A stretch of DNA of 64,000 nucleotides from Gammaproteobacteria bacterium (lineage in GTDB: Bacteria > Pseudomonadota > Gammaproteobacteria > Chromatiales > Chromatiaceae), in contig JALORY010000018.1 of the NCBI GenBank assembly GCA_025458675.1, forward strand, positions 1 to 64,000, read 5' to 3'. Position numbers and translations under genes: made by a program. The notes under the pieces were generated by a model. It did no database searches. It was not told the DNA's origin and was given only the letters and a program-made list of their open reading frames with translations. This document shows positions 46,265 through 58,598 of the stretch, in pieces (within the stretch, counting starts at the first letter, position 1; each line of letters begins with the position of its first letter).

Positions 46265-47233
46265 ATGGACATTTCCGCGCTGCGCGAGCTGGTCGCCGAC
46301 GACCTCAAGGCGGTCGACCGGCTGATCCTCGACCGGCTCCGCTCCGACGTGGTCCTGATCAATCAGATCGGCCAATACATCGTGAGCGGCGGCGGCAAGC
46401 GCCTGCGACCGCTGGTGGTGGTCCTGGCCGCCCGGGCGCTCGGCTACCAGGCGTCGGACCACCTGACGCTCGCGGCGGTCGTCGAGTTCATCCACACCGC
46501 GACGCTGCTGCACGACGACGTGGTGGACGGCTCGGACATGCGCCGCAGCCGGGACACGGCGAACGCCGTCTGGGGCAACGCGGCGAGCGTCCTCGTCGGC
46601 GACTTCCTGTACTCCCGCGCCTTCGAGATGATGGTCGAGGTCGACCGGATGCGGGTGATGGAGATCCTCTCTCACGCCACGAACCGCATCGCCGAGGGCG
46701 AGGTGCTCCAGCTGCTCAACTGCCACGACCCTGCCGTCGACGAGACCCGCTACCGCGAGGTCATCCTGCGCAAGACCGCCACGCTGTTCGAGGCGGGGGC
46801 CAGGCTCGGCGCGGTGCTCTGCGACGCACCCGGCGAGCAGGAGCAGGCGCTCGCCGACTACGGCCGCCACCTCGGGACGGCGTTCCAGATGATCGACGAC
46901 GCCCTCGACTACGGCTCGAGCAGCGAGGACATCGGCAAGAACCTCGGCGACGATCTCGCGGAGGGCAAGCCCACGCTGCCGCTGATCCGCGCCCTCCAGG
47001 TGGGAGCGCCCGGGCAGGTGGCGCTGCTGCGCGAGGCGATCGAGCGCGGCGGCCGCGACCTCATCGACGAGGTCATGCGGGCAATTGAATCGACCGATGC
47101 GATCGCCTACACTGCGCGACTCGCAGCGGACGAGGCAGGCCGGGCCAAGTTGGCACTCGAGGCCCTCCCGCCTTCCGCCTATCGCAGCGCGCTGGCGGCC
47201 GTGGCCGACTTCGCGGTCGCGAGAGGCAACTGA
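46265..47233 (+). CDS. ispB: Octaprenyl/polyprenyl diphosphate synthase
   Basis: GGGKRLRPLVVVLAARALGY, LLHDDVVDGSDMRR, IDDALDYGSS. Confidence 0.96.
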   Translation: MDISALRELVADDLKAVDRLILDRLRSDVVLINQIGQYIVSGGGKRLRPLVVVLAARALGYQASDHLTLAAVVEFIHTATLLHDDVVDGSDMRRSRDTANAVWGNAASVLVGDFLYSRAFEMMVEVDRMRVMEILSHATNRIAEGEVLQLLNCHDPAVDETRYREVILRKTATLFEAGARLGAVLCDAPGEQEQALADYGRHLGTAFQMIDDALDYGSSSEDIGKNLGDDLAEGKPTLPLIRALQVGAPGQVALLREAIERGGRDLIDEVMRAIESTDAIAYTARLAADEAGRAKLALEALPPSAYRSALAAVADFAVARGN

Positions 47234-47246
47234 ACGCCGCGACATT

Positions 47247-47323
<77 letters not shown>

Positions 47324-47332
47324 GCACAAAAA

Positions 47333-47360
47333 CGAAAGGCAGCCGATCGGCTGCCTTTCG
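47333..47360. terminator. Bidirectional terminator between tRNA-Pro and amtB
   Basis: Perfect 28-bp palindrome CGAAAGGCAGCCGATCGGCTGCCTTTCG flanked by A and T tracts. Confidence 0.85.
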
Positions 47361-47377
47361 TCGTTTCGGACCGGTGC

Positions 47378-48577
47378 TCAGCGCCGGTTGTACTCGGGGG
47401 TCGCCGTGATCTTGTGGATCGAGAGGTCCGCGCCGTCGTACTCCTGCTCCTGCCCGAGGCGCAGGCCGGCGACCAGCTTGATCGCGCCGTAGACCGCGAA
47501 TCCGCCGGCGAGCGCGATGGCGACGCCGAGGCCCGTGCCTGCGACCTGCGCGCCGAGACTCACCCCGCCGAGCCCGCCCATGGCTTCCAGGCCGAAGAGG
47601 CCCGCGGCGACGCCGCCCCAGGCACCGCACAGGCCGTGCAGCGGCCACACCCCGAGCACGTCGTCGATCTTCCAGCGGTTCTGCACGACCGTGAACATCC
47701 ACACGAAGAGCGCGCCGGCGACCGCGCCGGTCACCAGGGCTCCGGCCGGGTGCATGAGGTCGGAGCCCGCGCACACCGCGACGAGCCCCGCAAGCGGCCC
47801 GTTGTGCACGAAACCCGGGTCGTTGCGCCCCACGACCAGTGCCGCGAGGATGCCGCCGACCATCGCCATCAGCGAGTTCACCGCGACGAGACCGCTGACG
47901 TCGACGATCTTTTGCGCCGACATCACGTTGAAGCCGAACCAGCCGACCGTCAGCACCCAGGCGCCGAGCGCCAGGAAGGGAATGCTCGACGGCGGATGCG
48001 CGGTCAGGAGGCCTTCCTTGGTGTAGCGCCCGTAGCGCGGACCGAGCAGCAGCACGGCGACGAGGCCGATCCAGCCGCCGACCGCGTGAACGACCACGGA
48101 GCCGGCGAAGTCGTGGAACTTGACGCCGAAGGTCGCGACCATCCAGGCCTGCACGCCGAAACGGTCGTTCCAGACGATGCCTTCGAAGAAGGGGTAAACG
48201 AGCGCCACGAGCAGGAAAGTGGCGGCGGCTTGCGGGTAGAAGCGCGCGCGCTCGGCGATGCCGCCGGAGACGATCGCCGGGATCGCAGCGGCGAAGGTCA
48301 GCAGGAAAAAGAAGCGCACCAGGTCGTAGCCGTTGCGCTCCGCGAGCTGACCCGCCCCGGCCATGAAGTCGATGCCGTAGGCGATCGTGAAGCCGATGAA
48401 GAAGTAGGCGATGGTCGACACCGCGAAGTCGACCATGATCTTCACCAGCGCGTTCACCTGGTTCTTCGCGCGCACCGTGCCGAGCTCGAGGAACGCGAAG
48501 CCGGCGTGCATCGCGAGCACCATCACGGCACCGATGAGCAAAAAGAGTACGTCGGTACCAGCCTGCAGCTTGTCCAT
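47378..48577 (-). CDS. amtB: Ammonium transporter
   Basis: DVLFLLIGAVMVLAMHAGFAFLELGTVRAKNQVNALVKIMVDFAVSTIAYFFIGF; AGFVHNGPLAGLVAVCAG-type conserved regions. Confidence 0.96.
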   Translation of the reverse strand: MDKLQAGTDVLFLLIGAVMVLAMHAGFAFLELGTVRAKNQVNALVKIMVDFAVSTIAYFFIGFTIAYGIDFMAGAGQLAERNGYDLVRFFFLLTFAAAIPAIVSGGIAERARFYPQAAATFLLVALVYPFFEGIVWNDRFGVQAWMVATFGVKFHDFAGSVVVHAVGGWIGLVAVLLLGPRYGRYTKEGLLTAHPPSSIPFLALGAWVLTVGWFGFNVMSAQKIVDVSGLVAVNSLMAMVGGILAALVVGRNDPGFVHNGPLAGLVAVCAGSDLMHPAGALVTGAVAGALFVWMFTVVQNRWKIDDVLGVWPLHGLCGAWGGVAAGLFGLEAMGGLGGVSLGAQVAGTGLGVAIALAGGFAVYGAIKLVAGLRLGQEQEYDGADLSIHKITATPEYNRR

Positions 48578-48832
48578 CCTTAGGTCCCCAGGGTTTGCCA
48601 ATTGGGGGCGCGGAAGGCAAGAAGCGGGCCCGAAAATGGGGCATTTGGAATCAATCGGTTACAGCCACTGACTCCGGCAGCCTGGGAGGCGCCGCACCGC
48701 GGTGGCGCGGCAGCGGGAATTGACGCACCGTTATGGCGCGCGGCGGGCTGTCGACACGGCGACCGTATTGCTCGCGCGGCGCGATCTGCCGCTGCGGGGG
48801 GAGCGCGCGCCAGGGGACGGCGGCGCGGTCGC

Positions 48833-49945
48833 TCACCCGCGCCCCGCCGTACCCCCCTCGAGACAGGCCGCGAACGCCGCGAGAAAGGCCGCGTTCTCCT
48901 GTGGCGTGCCCACCGTGACGCGCAGGCAGTCCGCGAGCAGGGGGTGTCCGCCGTGGAGGTTCTTCACCAGCACGCCGCGCTCGCGCAGCCCGGCGAACAG
49001 CGCCCCGGCGCGCCCGGCGGGCACGCGCACCAGGATGAAGTTTGCCTCGGACGGATACGGCGTGACGCCCGGGAGGGTCGCGAGCGCGCCGTGGAGCACG
49101 GCGCGCTCGGTGCGGATCGCGGCGGTCTGGGCGTCGAGGACCGCCTTGTGGCGCAGGGCGAGCTCGGCGGCCCGCTGCGTCAGCACGTTGACGTTGTACG
49201 GCAGGCGCACCTTGTCGAGCTCGTCGAGCCACGCGGCCGGGCCCGCGAGGTAACCGAGTCGCAGGCCGGCAAGACCCATCTTCGACACCGTCCGCATCAC
49301 CAGCAGGTTCGGCCACTCGCCGACCCGCGGCAGCAGGCTCGCGTCCGTGAAGGGCGCGTAGGCCTCGTCGACCACGACGAGGCCGGGTACGGCCTCGATC
49401 ACCTCGAAGAGCGCCGCCTCGTCGAAGCAGTTGCCGGTGGGGTTGTTGGGCTGGGCGAGGAACACCACCGCCGGCCGATGCGCCTCGATCGCCGCGCGCA
49501 GGGCGGGCAGGTCGAGGGCGAAGTCGGCCGCACGCAGCGGCACACCGCAGTACCGCATGCCCGCGAAGGTCGCGATCATCCGGTACATGACGAACCCGGG
49601 CTCGACCGTCAGCACGGTCCGGTCGGGCCCGGCCAGCGCGAGGGCGATGGTCTGGATGATCTCGTCCGAGCCGTTGCCGAGCAGGATCCCCGCCGCGGCA
49701 GGGATGTTCATCGCCGCCCGCAGCGCGTCCTTGAGCGGCTGAGCCCGCGGGTCCGGGTAGCGGTTGACCGCCGTGGCGCGCGCGAGCGCCGCCCACTCCT
49801 CCCGGAGCTCCGCCGGCCAGCCATACGGGTTCTCCATCGCGTCGAGCTTGATCAGCCCGGACGCGTCGGGAACGTGGTAGGCGGAGAGCGCCCGGATCTC
49901 GGGGCGCACCCACCGGGCGACGTGGTCAGCGGCTTCGTCAGTCAT
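48833..49945 (-). CDS. hisC: Histidinol-phosphate aminotransferase
   Basis: KLDAMENPYGWPAELREEW, NNPTGNCFDEAAL, VVDEAYAPF, TVSKMGLAGLRLGYLAG. Confidence 0.96.
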   Translation of the reverse strand: MTDEAADHVARWVRPEIRALSAYHVPDASGLIKLDAMENPYGWPAELREEWAALARATAVNRYPDPRAQPLKDALRAAMNIPAAAGILLGNGSDEIIQTIALALAGPDRTVLTVEPGFVMYRMIATFAGMRYCGVPLRAADFALDLPALRAAIEAHRPAVVFLAQPNNPTGNCFDEAALFEVIEAVPGLVVVDEAYAPFTDASLLPRVGEWPNLLVMRTVSKMGLAGLRLGYLAGPAAWLDELDKVRLPYNVNVLTQRAAELALRHKAVLDAQTAAIRTERAVLHGALATLPGVTPYPSEANFILVRVPAGRAGALFAGLRERGVLVKNLHGGHPLLADCLRVTVGTPQENAAFLAAFAACLEGGTAGRG

Positions 49946-49969
49946 GTCGCGCGGCAGCTCGTCCGGAGC

Positions 49970-51280
49970 TCAGCGGCCCTCCGGCCTCAGACGGTACTCG
50001 GCGGATCGGGCGTGCGCGGTGAGGCCCTCGCCGCGCGCGAGCACCGACGCGGTCCGGCCGAGCGCGTCCGCCCCCGCGGGCGACGCCAGGATGAGGCTCG
50101 AACGCTTCTGGAAGTCGTAGACGCCGAGCGGCGACGAGAAGCGTGCGGTGCGGGACGTCGGCAGCACGTGGTTGGGCCCGGCGCAGTAGTCGCCGAGCGG
50201 CTCCGAGGTGTGACGCCCCATGAAGATCGCGCCGGCGTGACGGATCTTCTCGGCGCAGGCCTGCGGGTCGGCGACCGACAGCTCGAGGTGCTCCGGCGCG
50301 ATGTGGTTGGCGACCGCCACGGCCTCGTCGAGGTCGCGACAGCCGATCAGCGCGCCGCGCGCCCGCAGCGCGGCGGCGATGATCTCGCGACGCTCCATGC
50401 CGGGCAGCAGGTGATCGATGCTTGCCGCGACGCGGTCGAGGAACGCGGCGTCCGGGCACACGAGGATCGACTGGGCGTCCTCGTCGTGCTCCGCCTGCGA
50501 GAAGAGGTCCATCGCCACCCAGTCGGGGTCGGTGCCGCCATCGCAGACGACGAGGATCTCGGACGGCCCGGCCACCATGTCGATGCCGACCTGGCCGAAC
50601 ACCGCCCGCTTGGCGGTGGCGACGTAGATGTTGCCCGGTCCCACGATCTTGTCGACCGCCGGCACCGACGCCGTGCCGTAGGCGAGCGCCGCGACGGCCT
50701 GGGCCCCGCCGACCGCGAACACGCGGTCCACTTCGCAGACGTGCGCGGCGGCGAGCACCAGCTCGTTGACCTCGCCGCGCGGCGTCGGCACGACCATGAC
50801 GAGCTCGGCCACGCCAGCGACCTTGGCGGGAAGCGCGTTCATCAGCACCGAGGACGGGTACGCCGCCTTGCCACCGGGCACGTAGAGGCCCACCCGATCG
50901 AGCGGCGTCACCTGCTGCCCGAGCACCGTGCCGTCCGCTTCGGTGTAGGTCCACCCCTCCACCTTCTGCCGCTCGGCGTAGGCCCGGATCCGCGCAGCCG
51001 CGTGCGCAAGGGCCTCGCGCTGCACCTCCGGGATCGCGCCCCAGGCCTGCGCGAGGCGCGCGAGCGGGATCTCCAGCGCCGCGGCGTGTGCCGGCATCCA
51101 GCCGTCGAAGCGCGCGGTGTACTCGACGAGCGCCGCGTCGCCCCGCGTGCGGACGTCGGCGAGGACGCGATTGACCGTGTCGTTGACGCCGGCGTCCGAC
51201 ACCGACTCCCACGCGAGCAGCGCGTCGAGCCGGGGCCAGAAGTCGGCGTCACGCGTGTCGAGCCGGGCAATGTCCGCCAT
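49970..51280 (-). CDS. hisD: Histidinol dehydrogenase
   Basis: [72 protein letters not shown]. Confidence 0.98.
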   Translation of the reverse strand: MADIARLDTRDADFWPRLDALLAWESVSDAGVNDTVNRVLADVRTRGDAALVEYTARFDGWMPAHAAALEIPLARLAQAWGAIPEVQREALAHAAARIRAYAERQKVEGWTYTEADGTVLGQQVTPLDRVGLYVPGGKAAYPSSVLMNALPAKVAGVAELVMVVPTPRGEVNELVLAAAHVCEVDRVFAVGGAQAVAALAYGTASVPAVDKIVGPGNIYVATAKRAVFGQVGIDMVAGPSEILVVCDGGTDPDWVAMDLFSQAEHDEDAQSILVCPDAAFLDRVAASIDHLLPGMERREIIAAALRARGALIGCRDLDEAVAVANHIAPEHLELSVADPQACAEKIRHAGAIFMGRHTSEPLGDYCAGPNHVLPTSRTARFSSPLGVYDFQKRSSLILASPAGADALGRTASVLARGEGLTAHARSAEYRLRPEGR

Positions 51281-51283
51281 GTG

Positions 51284-51949
51284 TCACTCCGTGCCTTGTC
51301 GTGCCGCGGCGACGGCCTGGCGCAGGGTCTCGATCAGCGCCGTCACCGTGCCGTGCTTCATCTTCCAGGAGGCCTTGTTGACGACCAGCCGCGAGCTCAC
51401 GTCCGCGATGTGCTCGAGCGTCACCAGACCGTTCGCCTTGAGCGTGTTGCCGCTCTCCACCAGGTCGACGATGAGGTCGGCGAGGCCGACCAGCGGCGCC
51501 AGCTCCATCGACCCGTAGAGCTTGATGATGTCGACCTGGCGGCCCTGGGCCGCGAAGTGCCGGCGCGTCGAGGCGACGTACTTGGTCGCCACGCGGGGGC
51601 GGCGCTCGCCCACCGCCGCGTCGCGGGGACCCGCGACCATCATGCGGCAGCGGCCGATCTCGAGGTCCAGCGGCTCGTAGAGCCCCTCGCCGCCGTGCTC
51701 CATCAGCACGTCCTTGCCGGCGACGCCGACGTCGGCCGCCCCCCACTGCACGTAGGTGGGCACGTCGCTCGCGCGGATGACGACGAGCCGCACGGTGGGC
51801 TGCGTGGTGTCGAGGATCAGCTTGCGGCTGGTCTCCGGATCCTCGCGCGGCACGATGCCGGCCGCAGCCAGCAGCGGCAGGGCCTGCTTGTAGATGCGCC
51901 CCTTGGAGAGCGCGATGGTGATGGGCGCGTCGAACTGCATCGGCGGCAC
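51284..51949 (-). CDS. hisG: ATP phosphoribosyltransferase (short form)
   Basis: [58 protein letters not shown]. Confidence 0.97.
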   Translation of the reverse strand: MPPMQFDAPITIALSKGRIYKQALPLLAAAGIVPREDPETSRKLILDTTQPTVRLVVIRASDVPTYVQWGAADVGVAGKDVLMEHGGEGLYEPLDLEIGRCRMMVAGPRDAAVGERRPRVATKYVASTRRHFAAQGRQVDIIKLYGSMELAPLVGLADLIVDLVESGNTLKANGLVTLEHIADVSSRLVVNKASWKMKHGTVTALIETLRQAVAAARQGTE

Positions 51950-53566
<1,617 letters not shown>

Positions 53567-53570
<4 letters not shown>

Positions 53571-54181
53571 CCGCGCAGCTGCCGGTTGCGGTCGGCGAGC
53601 TGCTGGATCAGGCCGTCCACCCCCCCACGCTGCACCTGCTCGGCAAAGCTCGACCGGTAGTTCGAGACCAGGCTCACGTTGTCGATCACCACGTCGTAGA
53701 CCTTCCAGCGACCGGCGGCCTGGCTCAGGCGGTAGTCGATCGGCACCGGCGGTGCCCCGGGCTCGGTGACCCGCGTCTGCACGAGCACGTCGTCCTCGGC
53801 GCCGCCGGCGCGCAGCGGCAGGTACTCGATCTGCTGACCCGAGTAGTTGAGCAGGGCGACCGCATAGGTGCGCACCAGCAGCTCCTGGAACTCGCGCGTC
53901 AGCGCCGCCCGCTGCTCGTCCGTGGCGGACCGCCAGTGCCTGCCGAGCGCGGACTGGGCCATGCGCGTGAAGTCGAAGTGCGGCACGACGTGGGCCTGGA
54001 CCAGCTCGTAGATCCGCGCCGGGCTGCGGTCCAGTTCCCGCTTGTTGGCCTTCACCTCGGCCAGGACCTTGTCGGCCGTCGTGCGGACGAGCGCCTGGGC
54101 ATCGGCGGCGCCCGCGGCGAGCGCAGGCAGCGAAAGGCACACCGCGAGCCAAGCCGCGGCGAGACAACGCCAGAGTCTCAT
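53567..54181 (-). CDS. mlaC: Phospholipid-binding protein MlaC
   Basis: Signal peptide; HFDFTRMAQSALGRHWRSATDEQRAALTREFQELLVRTYAVALLNYSGQ. Confidence 0.96.
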
Positions 54182-54657
54182 GGTTTGCTTCCCTCCTGCG
54201 CCTTGCTGAAGATGAACTGCCCGATCACCTCCTCCAGCACGAGCGCCGACTGCGTCATGCGGATCTCGCTGCCCTGTTTCAGGTTCTTGTCGCTGCCGCC
54301 GGGCTCCAGCCCGACGTACTGCTCGCCGAGCAGGCCGGCGGTGTAGATCTTCGCGTAGGTGTCGTCGGGGATCTGCGCGTGCTTGCGGTCGATCTCCATC
54401 GTCACCACGGCGTCGAAGGTCTTGTCGTCGAAGTGGATGCCGACCACCTTGCCCAGCGGCACCCCGCCCATGCTGACCGGTGCGCGGACCTTCAGGCCGC
54501 CGACGTTGCGGAAGCGCGCGGTCACCTGGTAGCCGTCGCCCACGGTGACTGCGCCCAGGTTGCTGACCTTCATCGCCAGGAAGAACATTGCCACGAAGCC
54601 CGCGGCGACGAACGCCCCCACGAGAATCTCGATGCCGTGCGCGTTCAGTTTCTTCAT
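54178..54657 (-). CDS. mlaD: MCE-domain protein MlaD
   Basis: GIEILVGAFVAAGFVAMFFLAMKVS...VRAPVSMGGVPLGKVVGIHFDDKT...LLGEQYVGLEPGG. Confidence 0.97.
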   Translation of the reverse strand: MKKLNAHGIEILVGAFVAAGFVAMFFLAMKVSNLGAVTVGDGYQVTARFRNVGGLKVRAPVSMGGVPLGKVVGIHFDDKTFDAVVTMEIDRKHAQIPDDTYAKIYTAGLLGEQYVGLEPGGSDKNLKQGSEIRMTQSALVLEEVIGQFIFSKAQEGSKP

Positions 54658-55442
54658 TTTCCGAACATCAGTGCGGTGAGTACGAAGTCGAGCCCCAGGA
54701 CCGCCAGGGCCGAATGGACCACGGTCTTGGTCGTGGCGCGGCTGACCCCCTCGGAGGTCGGGACACAGTCGTAGCCCTGGAAGATCGCGATCCAGGAGCA
54801 CACGAAACCGAATACCAGGCTCTTCACGACCCCGTTCTGGATGTCCTCGTGCAGGTCGATCTTGGCCTGCATCTGGGACCAGTACGTGCCGTCGTCCACC
54901 CCGAGCAGGCCGACGCCCACGAACCACCCGCCCCAGACCCCGAGCGCGCTGAACATCGCGGCGAGCAGGGGCATCGACAGGAACCCCGCGAGGAACCGCG
55001 GCGTCAGCACCCGGTAAACCGGGTTGACCGCCATCATTTCGAGACCGGACAGCTGCTCCGTCGCCTTCATCAGACCGATCTCGGCAGTCAGGGCGGAGCC
55101 GGCGCGGCCGGCGAACAGCAGCGCCGTGACGACCGGCCCGAGCTCGCGGACCAGCGAGGCGGCGACCATGACGCCGAGCGTCGCCTCGGCGCCGAAGCGC
55201 GAGAGGATGTAGTGCCCCTGCAATCCCAGCACCATGCCGACGAAGATGCCGGAGACGGCGATGATCAGCACGGACCGGACGCCGACCGAGTTCATCTGCT
55301 GGAGCAGCAGCCCCGGCCGACGCGCGAGGGGCCCCAGCCCGGCGAGAATGCCGAGCAGGAGCAGGTGGCCCCGGCCGAGCCGCTCCAGCGCACCCAGTCC
55401 CGCGCGACCCAGCGCCGCCAGCCAGTCGAGAACCGCGTTCAC
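54654..55442 (-). CDS. mlaE: Lipid asymmetry ABC permease MlaE
   Basis: LLLQQMNSVGVRSVLIIAVSGIFVGMVLGLQG, LVRELGPVVTALLFAGRAGSALTAEIGLMKATEQLSGLEMM; GTG start. Confidence 0.97.
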   Translation of the reverse strand: MNAVLDWLAALGRAGLGALERLGRGHLLLLGILAGLGPLARRPGLLLQQMNSVGVRSVLIIAVSGIFVGMVLGLQGHYILSRFGAEATLGVMVAASLVRELGPVVTALLFAGRAGSALTAEIGLMKATEQLSGLEMMAVNPVYRVLTPRFLAGFLSMPLLAAMFSALGVWGGWFVGVGLLGVDDGTYWSQMQAKIDLHEDIQNGVVKSLVFGFVCSWIAIFQGYDCVPTSEGVSRATTKTVVHSALAVLGLDFVLTALMFGK

Positions 55443-56347
55443 GCCGCCGCAGCCCCCCACGCCGGGAGCAGGTCGGTCGCGAGCGACGGCGCGGGGTAGT
55501 GGAAGGGCACGGGCCCGTCCGGCAGCCCCTGCATGAACTGCCGCGTCCAGGCCGACCCCGACGCCTGCACCTTGGCCGGCGGGCCGCGGTCGATCACGCG
55601 GCCATCGGCGATGACGTAGACGTAGTCGGCGATGGCGGCCGTCTCGGCCACGTCGTGGGAGACCACGACGCTGGTCAGGTGCGCCGCGTCGTTGAGCCGG
55701 CGGATGAGCTGCACCAGGACGCCCATCGAGATCGGGTCCTGCCCGGTGAACGGCTCGTCGTACATGATCATCATGGGGTCGAGGGCGATCGCCCGGGCCA
55801 GCGCGACGCGCCGGGCCATGCCGCCCGACAGCTCGCTCGGCATCAGGTCGCGCGCGCCGCGCAGCCCGACCGCCTCGAGCTTGAGCAGCACCAGCTTGCG
55901 GATCATCGATTCCGAGAGCTTGGTGTGCTCGCGCAGCGGGTAGGCGACGTTCTCGAACACGTCGAGATCGGTCAGCAGGGCCCCGGTCTGGAACAGCATG
56001 CCCATGCGCTTGCGCAGCGCGTAGAGCTCGCCGGTGCGCAGCGCGTGGATGTCCTTGCCATCGACCGCGACGGTGCCCGCGCTCGGCCGCAGCTGCCCGC
56101 CGATGAGCTTGAGCAGCGTCGTCTTGCCCGTGCCCGACGGCCCCATGATCGCCGTCACCATCCCCCGCGGGATGTCGAGGTCGATGCGGTCGAAGATCGC
56201 GCGGCGACCGCGGTGGAACGACAGGCCCCGGACGCGGACGAGCACGTCCGGCGGCGCCGGCCGCGCCGTGGGGCGCGCGGGCGCGGGCGCCGCTGCCGGC
56301 GCGGCAGCGCGGGCCGCGGGGCGTTTCGGGGGGCGTTTGGGCGCCAT
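55439..56347 (-). CDS. mlaF: Lipid asymmetry ABC ATPase MlaF
   Basis: MGPSGTGKTTLLKLIGGQLRP Walker A, LSGGMARRVALARAIALDPMMIMYDEPFTGQDPI; alternative GTG start at 56245. Confidence 0.95.
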   Translation of the reverse strand: MAPKRPPKRPAARAAAPAAAPAPARPTARPAPPDVLVRVRGLSFHRGRRAIFDRIDLDIPRGMVTAIMGPSGTGKTTLLKLIGGQLRPSAGTVAVDGKDIHALRTGELYALRKRMGMLFQTGALLTDLDVFENVAYPLREHTKLSESMIRKLVLLKLEAVGLRGARDLMPSELSGGMARRVALARAIALDPMMIMYDEPFTGQDPISMGVLVQLIRRLNDAAHLTSVVVSHDVAETAAIADYVYVIADGRVIDRGPPAKVQASGSAWTRQFMQGLPDGPVPFHYPAPSLATDLLPAWGAAAA

Positions 56348-56486
56348 CGGGCCTGGCCGACAGGAAAAAAGGTTGGAAATGGTGACCTCCCCCCCGGGGT
56401 CGGTCAAGCCAGGCGGGGTTTGCGCAGCCCGGCCGCGCTTTGAAACAATCGCGTCCCCGGTGCGCCGCCAGGGCCCAGCCCAGCCG

Positions 56487-57476
56487 ATGACCAGCCCCAT
56501 CGCCCCCGACGAGGCAGACAAGCTGCGGCAGCTCGGGCTCGCCGTGATCGACGACGAGTCCGCCGCCGTGCTCGGCCTGCGCGACCGCATCGACGATGCC
56601 TTCGTGGCGGCCTGCCGGCACCTCCTCGCCTGCCAGGGCCGGATCGTGGTCACCGGAATGGGCAAGTCCGGTCACGTCGGCGGGAAGATCGCCGCCACCC
56701 TCGCCAGCACCGGCAGCCCCGCCTTCTTCGTCCACCCGGGCGAGGCGAGCCATGGCGACCTCGGGATGATCACGGGCCAGGACGTCGTGCTCGCCCTGTC
56801 CAACTCGGGCGAGACCGACGAGCTGGTCAGCATCGTGCCGCTCATCAAGCGGCTGGGCGTGCCGCTGATCTGCATGACCGGCAACCCCCGCTCCACGCTG
56901 GCGCAGGCCGCGGACGTCCACCTGGACGTGAGCGTGCCCCGCGAGGCGTGCCCGCTCGGCCTCGCGCCGACGTCCAGCACGACCGCGACCCTCGTCATGG
57001 GCGACGCGCTGGCCGTCGCGCTGCTCGAGGCGCGCGGGTTCACCGCCCAGGACTTCGCCCGATCGCACCCGGGCGGCAGCCTCGGGCGACGCCTGCTGCT
57101 GCACGTCGCCGACGTGATGCACCGCGAGGACCAGATCCCGCAGGTCGCCTCCGGCGTCCTGCTGCGCGACGCCCTTCTCGAGATGTCGCGCAAGGGGCTC
57201 GGCATGACCGCGGTCGTGGCGCAGGACCGGGTGGTCGGCGTGTTCACCGATGGCGACCTGCGCCGCGCCCTGGACCGGGACGTGGACGTTCGCACCGTGG
57301 CAGTGGACACGGTGATGAGCCGCAACCCCGTGACGGTGCGGCCCGACCTGCTCGCGGCCGAGGCCCTGGCGCTGATGGAGAGCCGCAAGATCAACGCGCT
57401 GCTGGTCACCGAGCCCGAGGGCCGGCTGGTCGGGGCGCTCAACATGCACGACCTGCTCCGGGCGCGGGTCGTCTGA
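56487..57476 (+). CDS. kdsD: Arabinose-5-phosphate isomerase (SIS + CBS)
   Basis: RIVVTGMGKSGHVGGKIAATLASTGSPAFFVHPGEASHGDLGMI; two CBS domains. Confidence 0.96.
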   Translation: MTSPIAPDEADKLRQLGLAVIDDESAAVLGLRDRIDDAFVAACRHLLACQGRIVVTGMGKSGHVGGKIAATLASTGSPAFFVHPGEASHGDLGMITGQDVVLALSNSGETDELVSIVPLIKRLGVPLICMTGNPRSTLAQAADVHLDVSVPREACPLGLAPTSSTTATLVMGDALAVALLEARGFTAQDFARSHPGGSLGRRLLLHVADVMHREDQIPQVASGVLLRDALLEMSRKGLGMTAVVAQDRVVGVFTDGDLRRALDRDVDVRTVAVDTVMSRNPVTVRPDLLAAEALALMESRKINALLVTEPEGRLVGALNMHDLLRARVV

Positions 57477-57486
57477 GGGACTGGCG

Positions 57487-58011
57487 ATGCGGGACATCAT
57501 GCAGAAGGCGGCGCGCGTGCGCCTCGTGATCTTCGACGTCGACGGCGTGCTCACCGACGGCAGCCTCTACCTCGGCGACGACGGCCAGGAGTACAAGGCC
57601 TTCCACTCCCGCGACGGCCACGGCATGGCCATGCTGCAGGAATCGGGGGTCGTCGTCGGCATCATCACGGGACGCACCTCGCAGGTGGTCAGGTTGCGCA
57701 TGGAGAGCCTGGGGGTGCGGCACGTCCACCAGGGCCAGCGTGACAAGCGCTCCGCCTACGAACAGATGAAGGCCGAACTCGGACTCACCGACGACGAGGT
57801 CGCCTTCGTCGGCGACGACGTCGTCGACCTGCCGGTGATGAGCCGCGTCGGACTCGCGATCGCGGTGCAGGACGCGCACCCGGCCGTGAAGCAGCACGCG
57901 CACTGGCAGACGCCGTCGCGAGGCGGCCGCGGTGCGGCCCGCGACGTCTGCGAGCTGCTCATGGAGGCGCAGGGAACGCTCGGTCCGGCGCTGGCGCGTT
58001 ACCTCGCGTGA
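57487..58011 (+). CDS. kdsC: 3-deoxy-D-manno-octulosonate 8-phosphate phosphatase
   Basis: LVIFDVDGVLTDGSLYLGDDGQEYKAFHSRDGHGMAML. Confidence 0.96.
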   Translation: MRDIMQKAARVRLVIFDVDGVLTDGSLYLGDDGQEYKAFHSRDGHGMAMLQESGVVVGIITGRTSQVVRLRMESLGVRHVHQGQRDKRSAYEQMKAELGLTDDEVAFVGDDVVDLPVMSRVGLAIAVQDAHPAVKQHAHWQTPSRGGRGAARDVCELLMEAQGTLGPALARYLA

Positions 58012-58598
58012 CGCTGACCCTGCCGCGCCTCGGCCACCCCTGGCTGATCGGCCTCTTCGCGGTGCTCGCCGCAGCCGCCTGGTGGCTGCGCGGCCCCGTG
58101 GACGAGGAGCCCGCCGCCAGGCCGGGGCCGCCGGGGCACGTTCCGGAGCAGTACGGTCGCCGGCTGCGGACGGTCGAGATGGACGCGCAGGGCCGGCTGG
58201 CGCGCGCCCTCGAGGCCCCGTACGCGGTCCGCTTCGTGGACGACCAGAGCACGGAGCTCGAGACCCCCACCCTCACGGTGTACAAGGAGAACGAGCCGCC
58301 CTGGGTCGTGCGCGCCGAGCGCGGCCGGGTCTCGCCCGAAGGCGACCGGGTGCTACTCGAGGGCAAGGTGCGGGTGACCCGCGCCGCGGCGCCGGGCATC
58401 CGGGCGGTGCAGATGGACACCGCGAACATGACGGTGCTGACCAAGCAGGACTATGCCGAGACCGCGGAGCCGGTCACCATTGTCAGCGAGGGCAGCCGGG
58501 TCGACGCCGTGGGCGCCCAGGCCTGGCTGGGTAAGGAAGGCCGAATCAAGCTGCTGTCGAAGGCAAGGGGCCACTATGACATCGCGCCGCGCCGCTAG
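58008..58598 (+). CDS. lptC: LPS export protein LptC
   Basis: N-terminal TM; LETPTLTVYKENEPPWVVRAERGRVSPEGDRVLLEGKV; position between kdsC and lptA; GTG start. Confidence 0.92.
   Translation: MTLTLPRLGHPWLIGLFAVLAAAAWWLRGPVDEEPAARPGPPGHVPEQYGRRLRTVEMDAQGRLARALEAPYAVRFVDDQSTELETPTLTVYKENEPPWVVRAERGRVSPEGDRVLLEGKVRVTRAAAPGIRAVQMDTANMTVLTKQDYAETAEPVTIVSEGSRVDAVGAQAWLGKEGRIKLLSKARGHYDIAPRR

Noticed and set aside
48690-48715. CACCGCGGTG palindrome upstream of amtB as an NtrC site / sigma-54 promoter
   Set aside because: Half-site spacing does not match the NtrC consensus and no GG-N10-GC element was found in the amtB upstream region.
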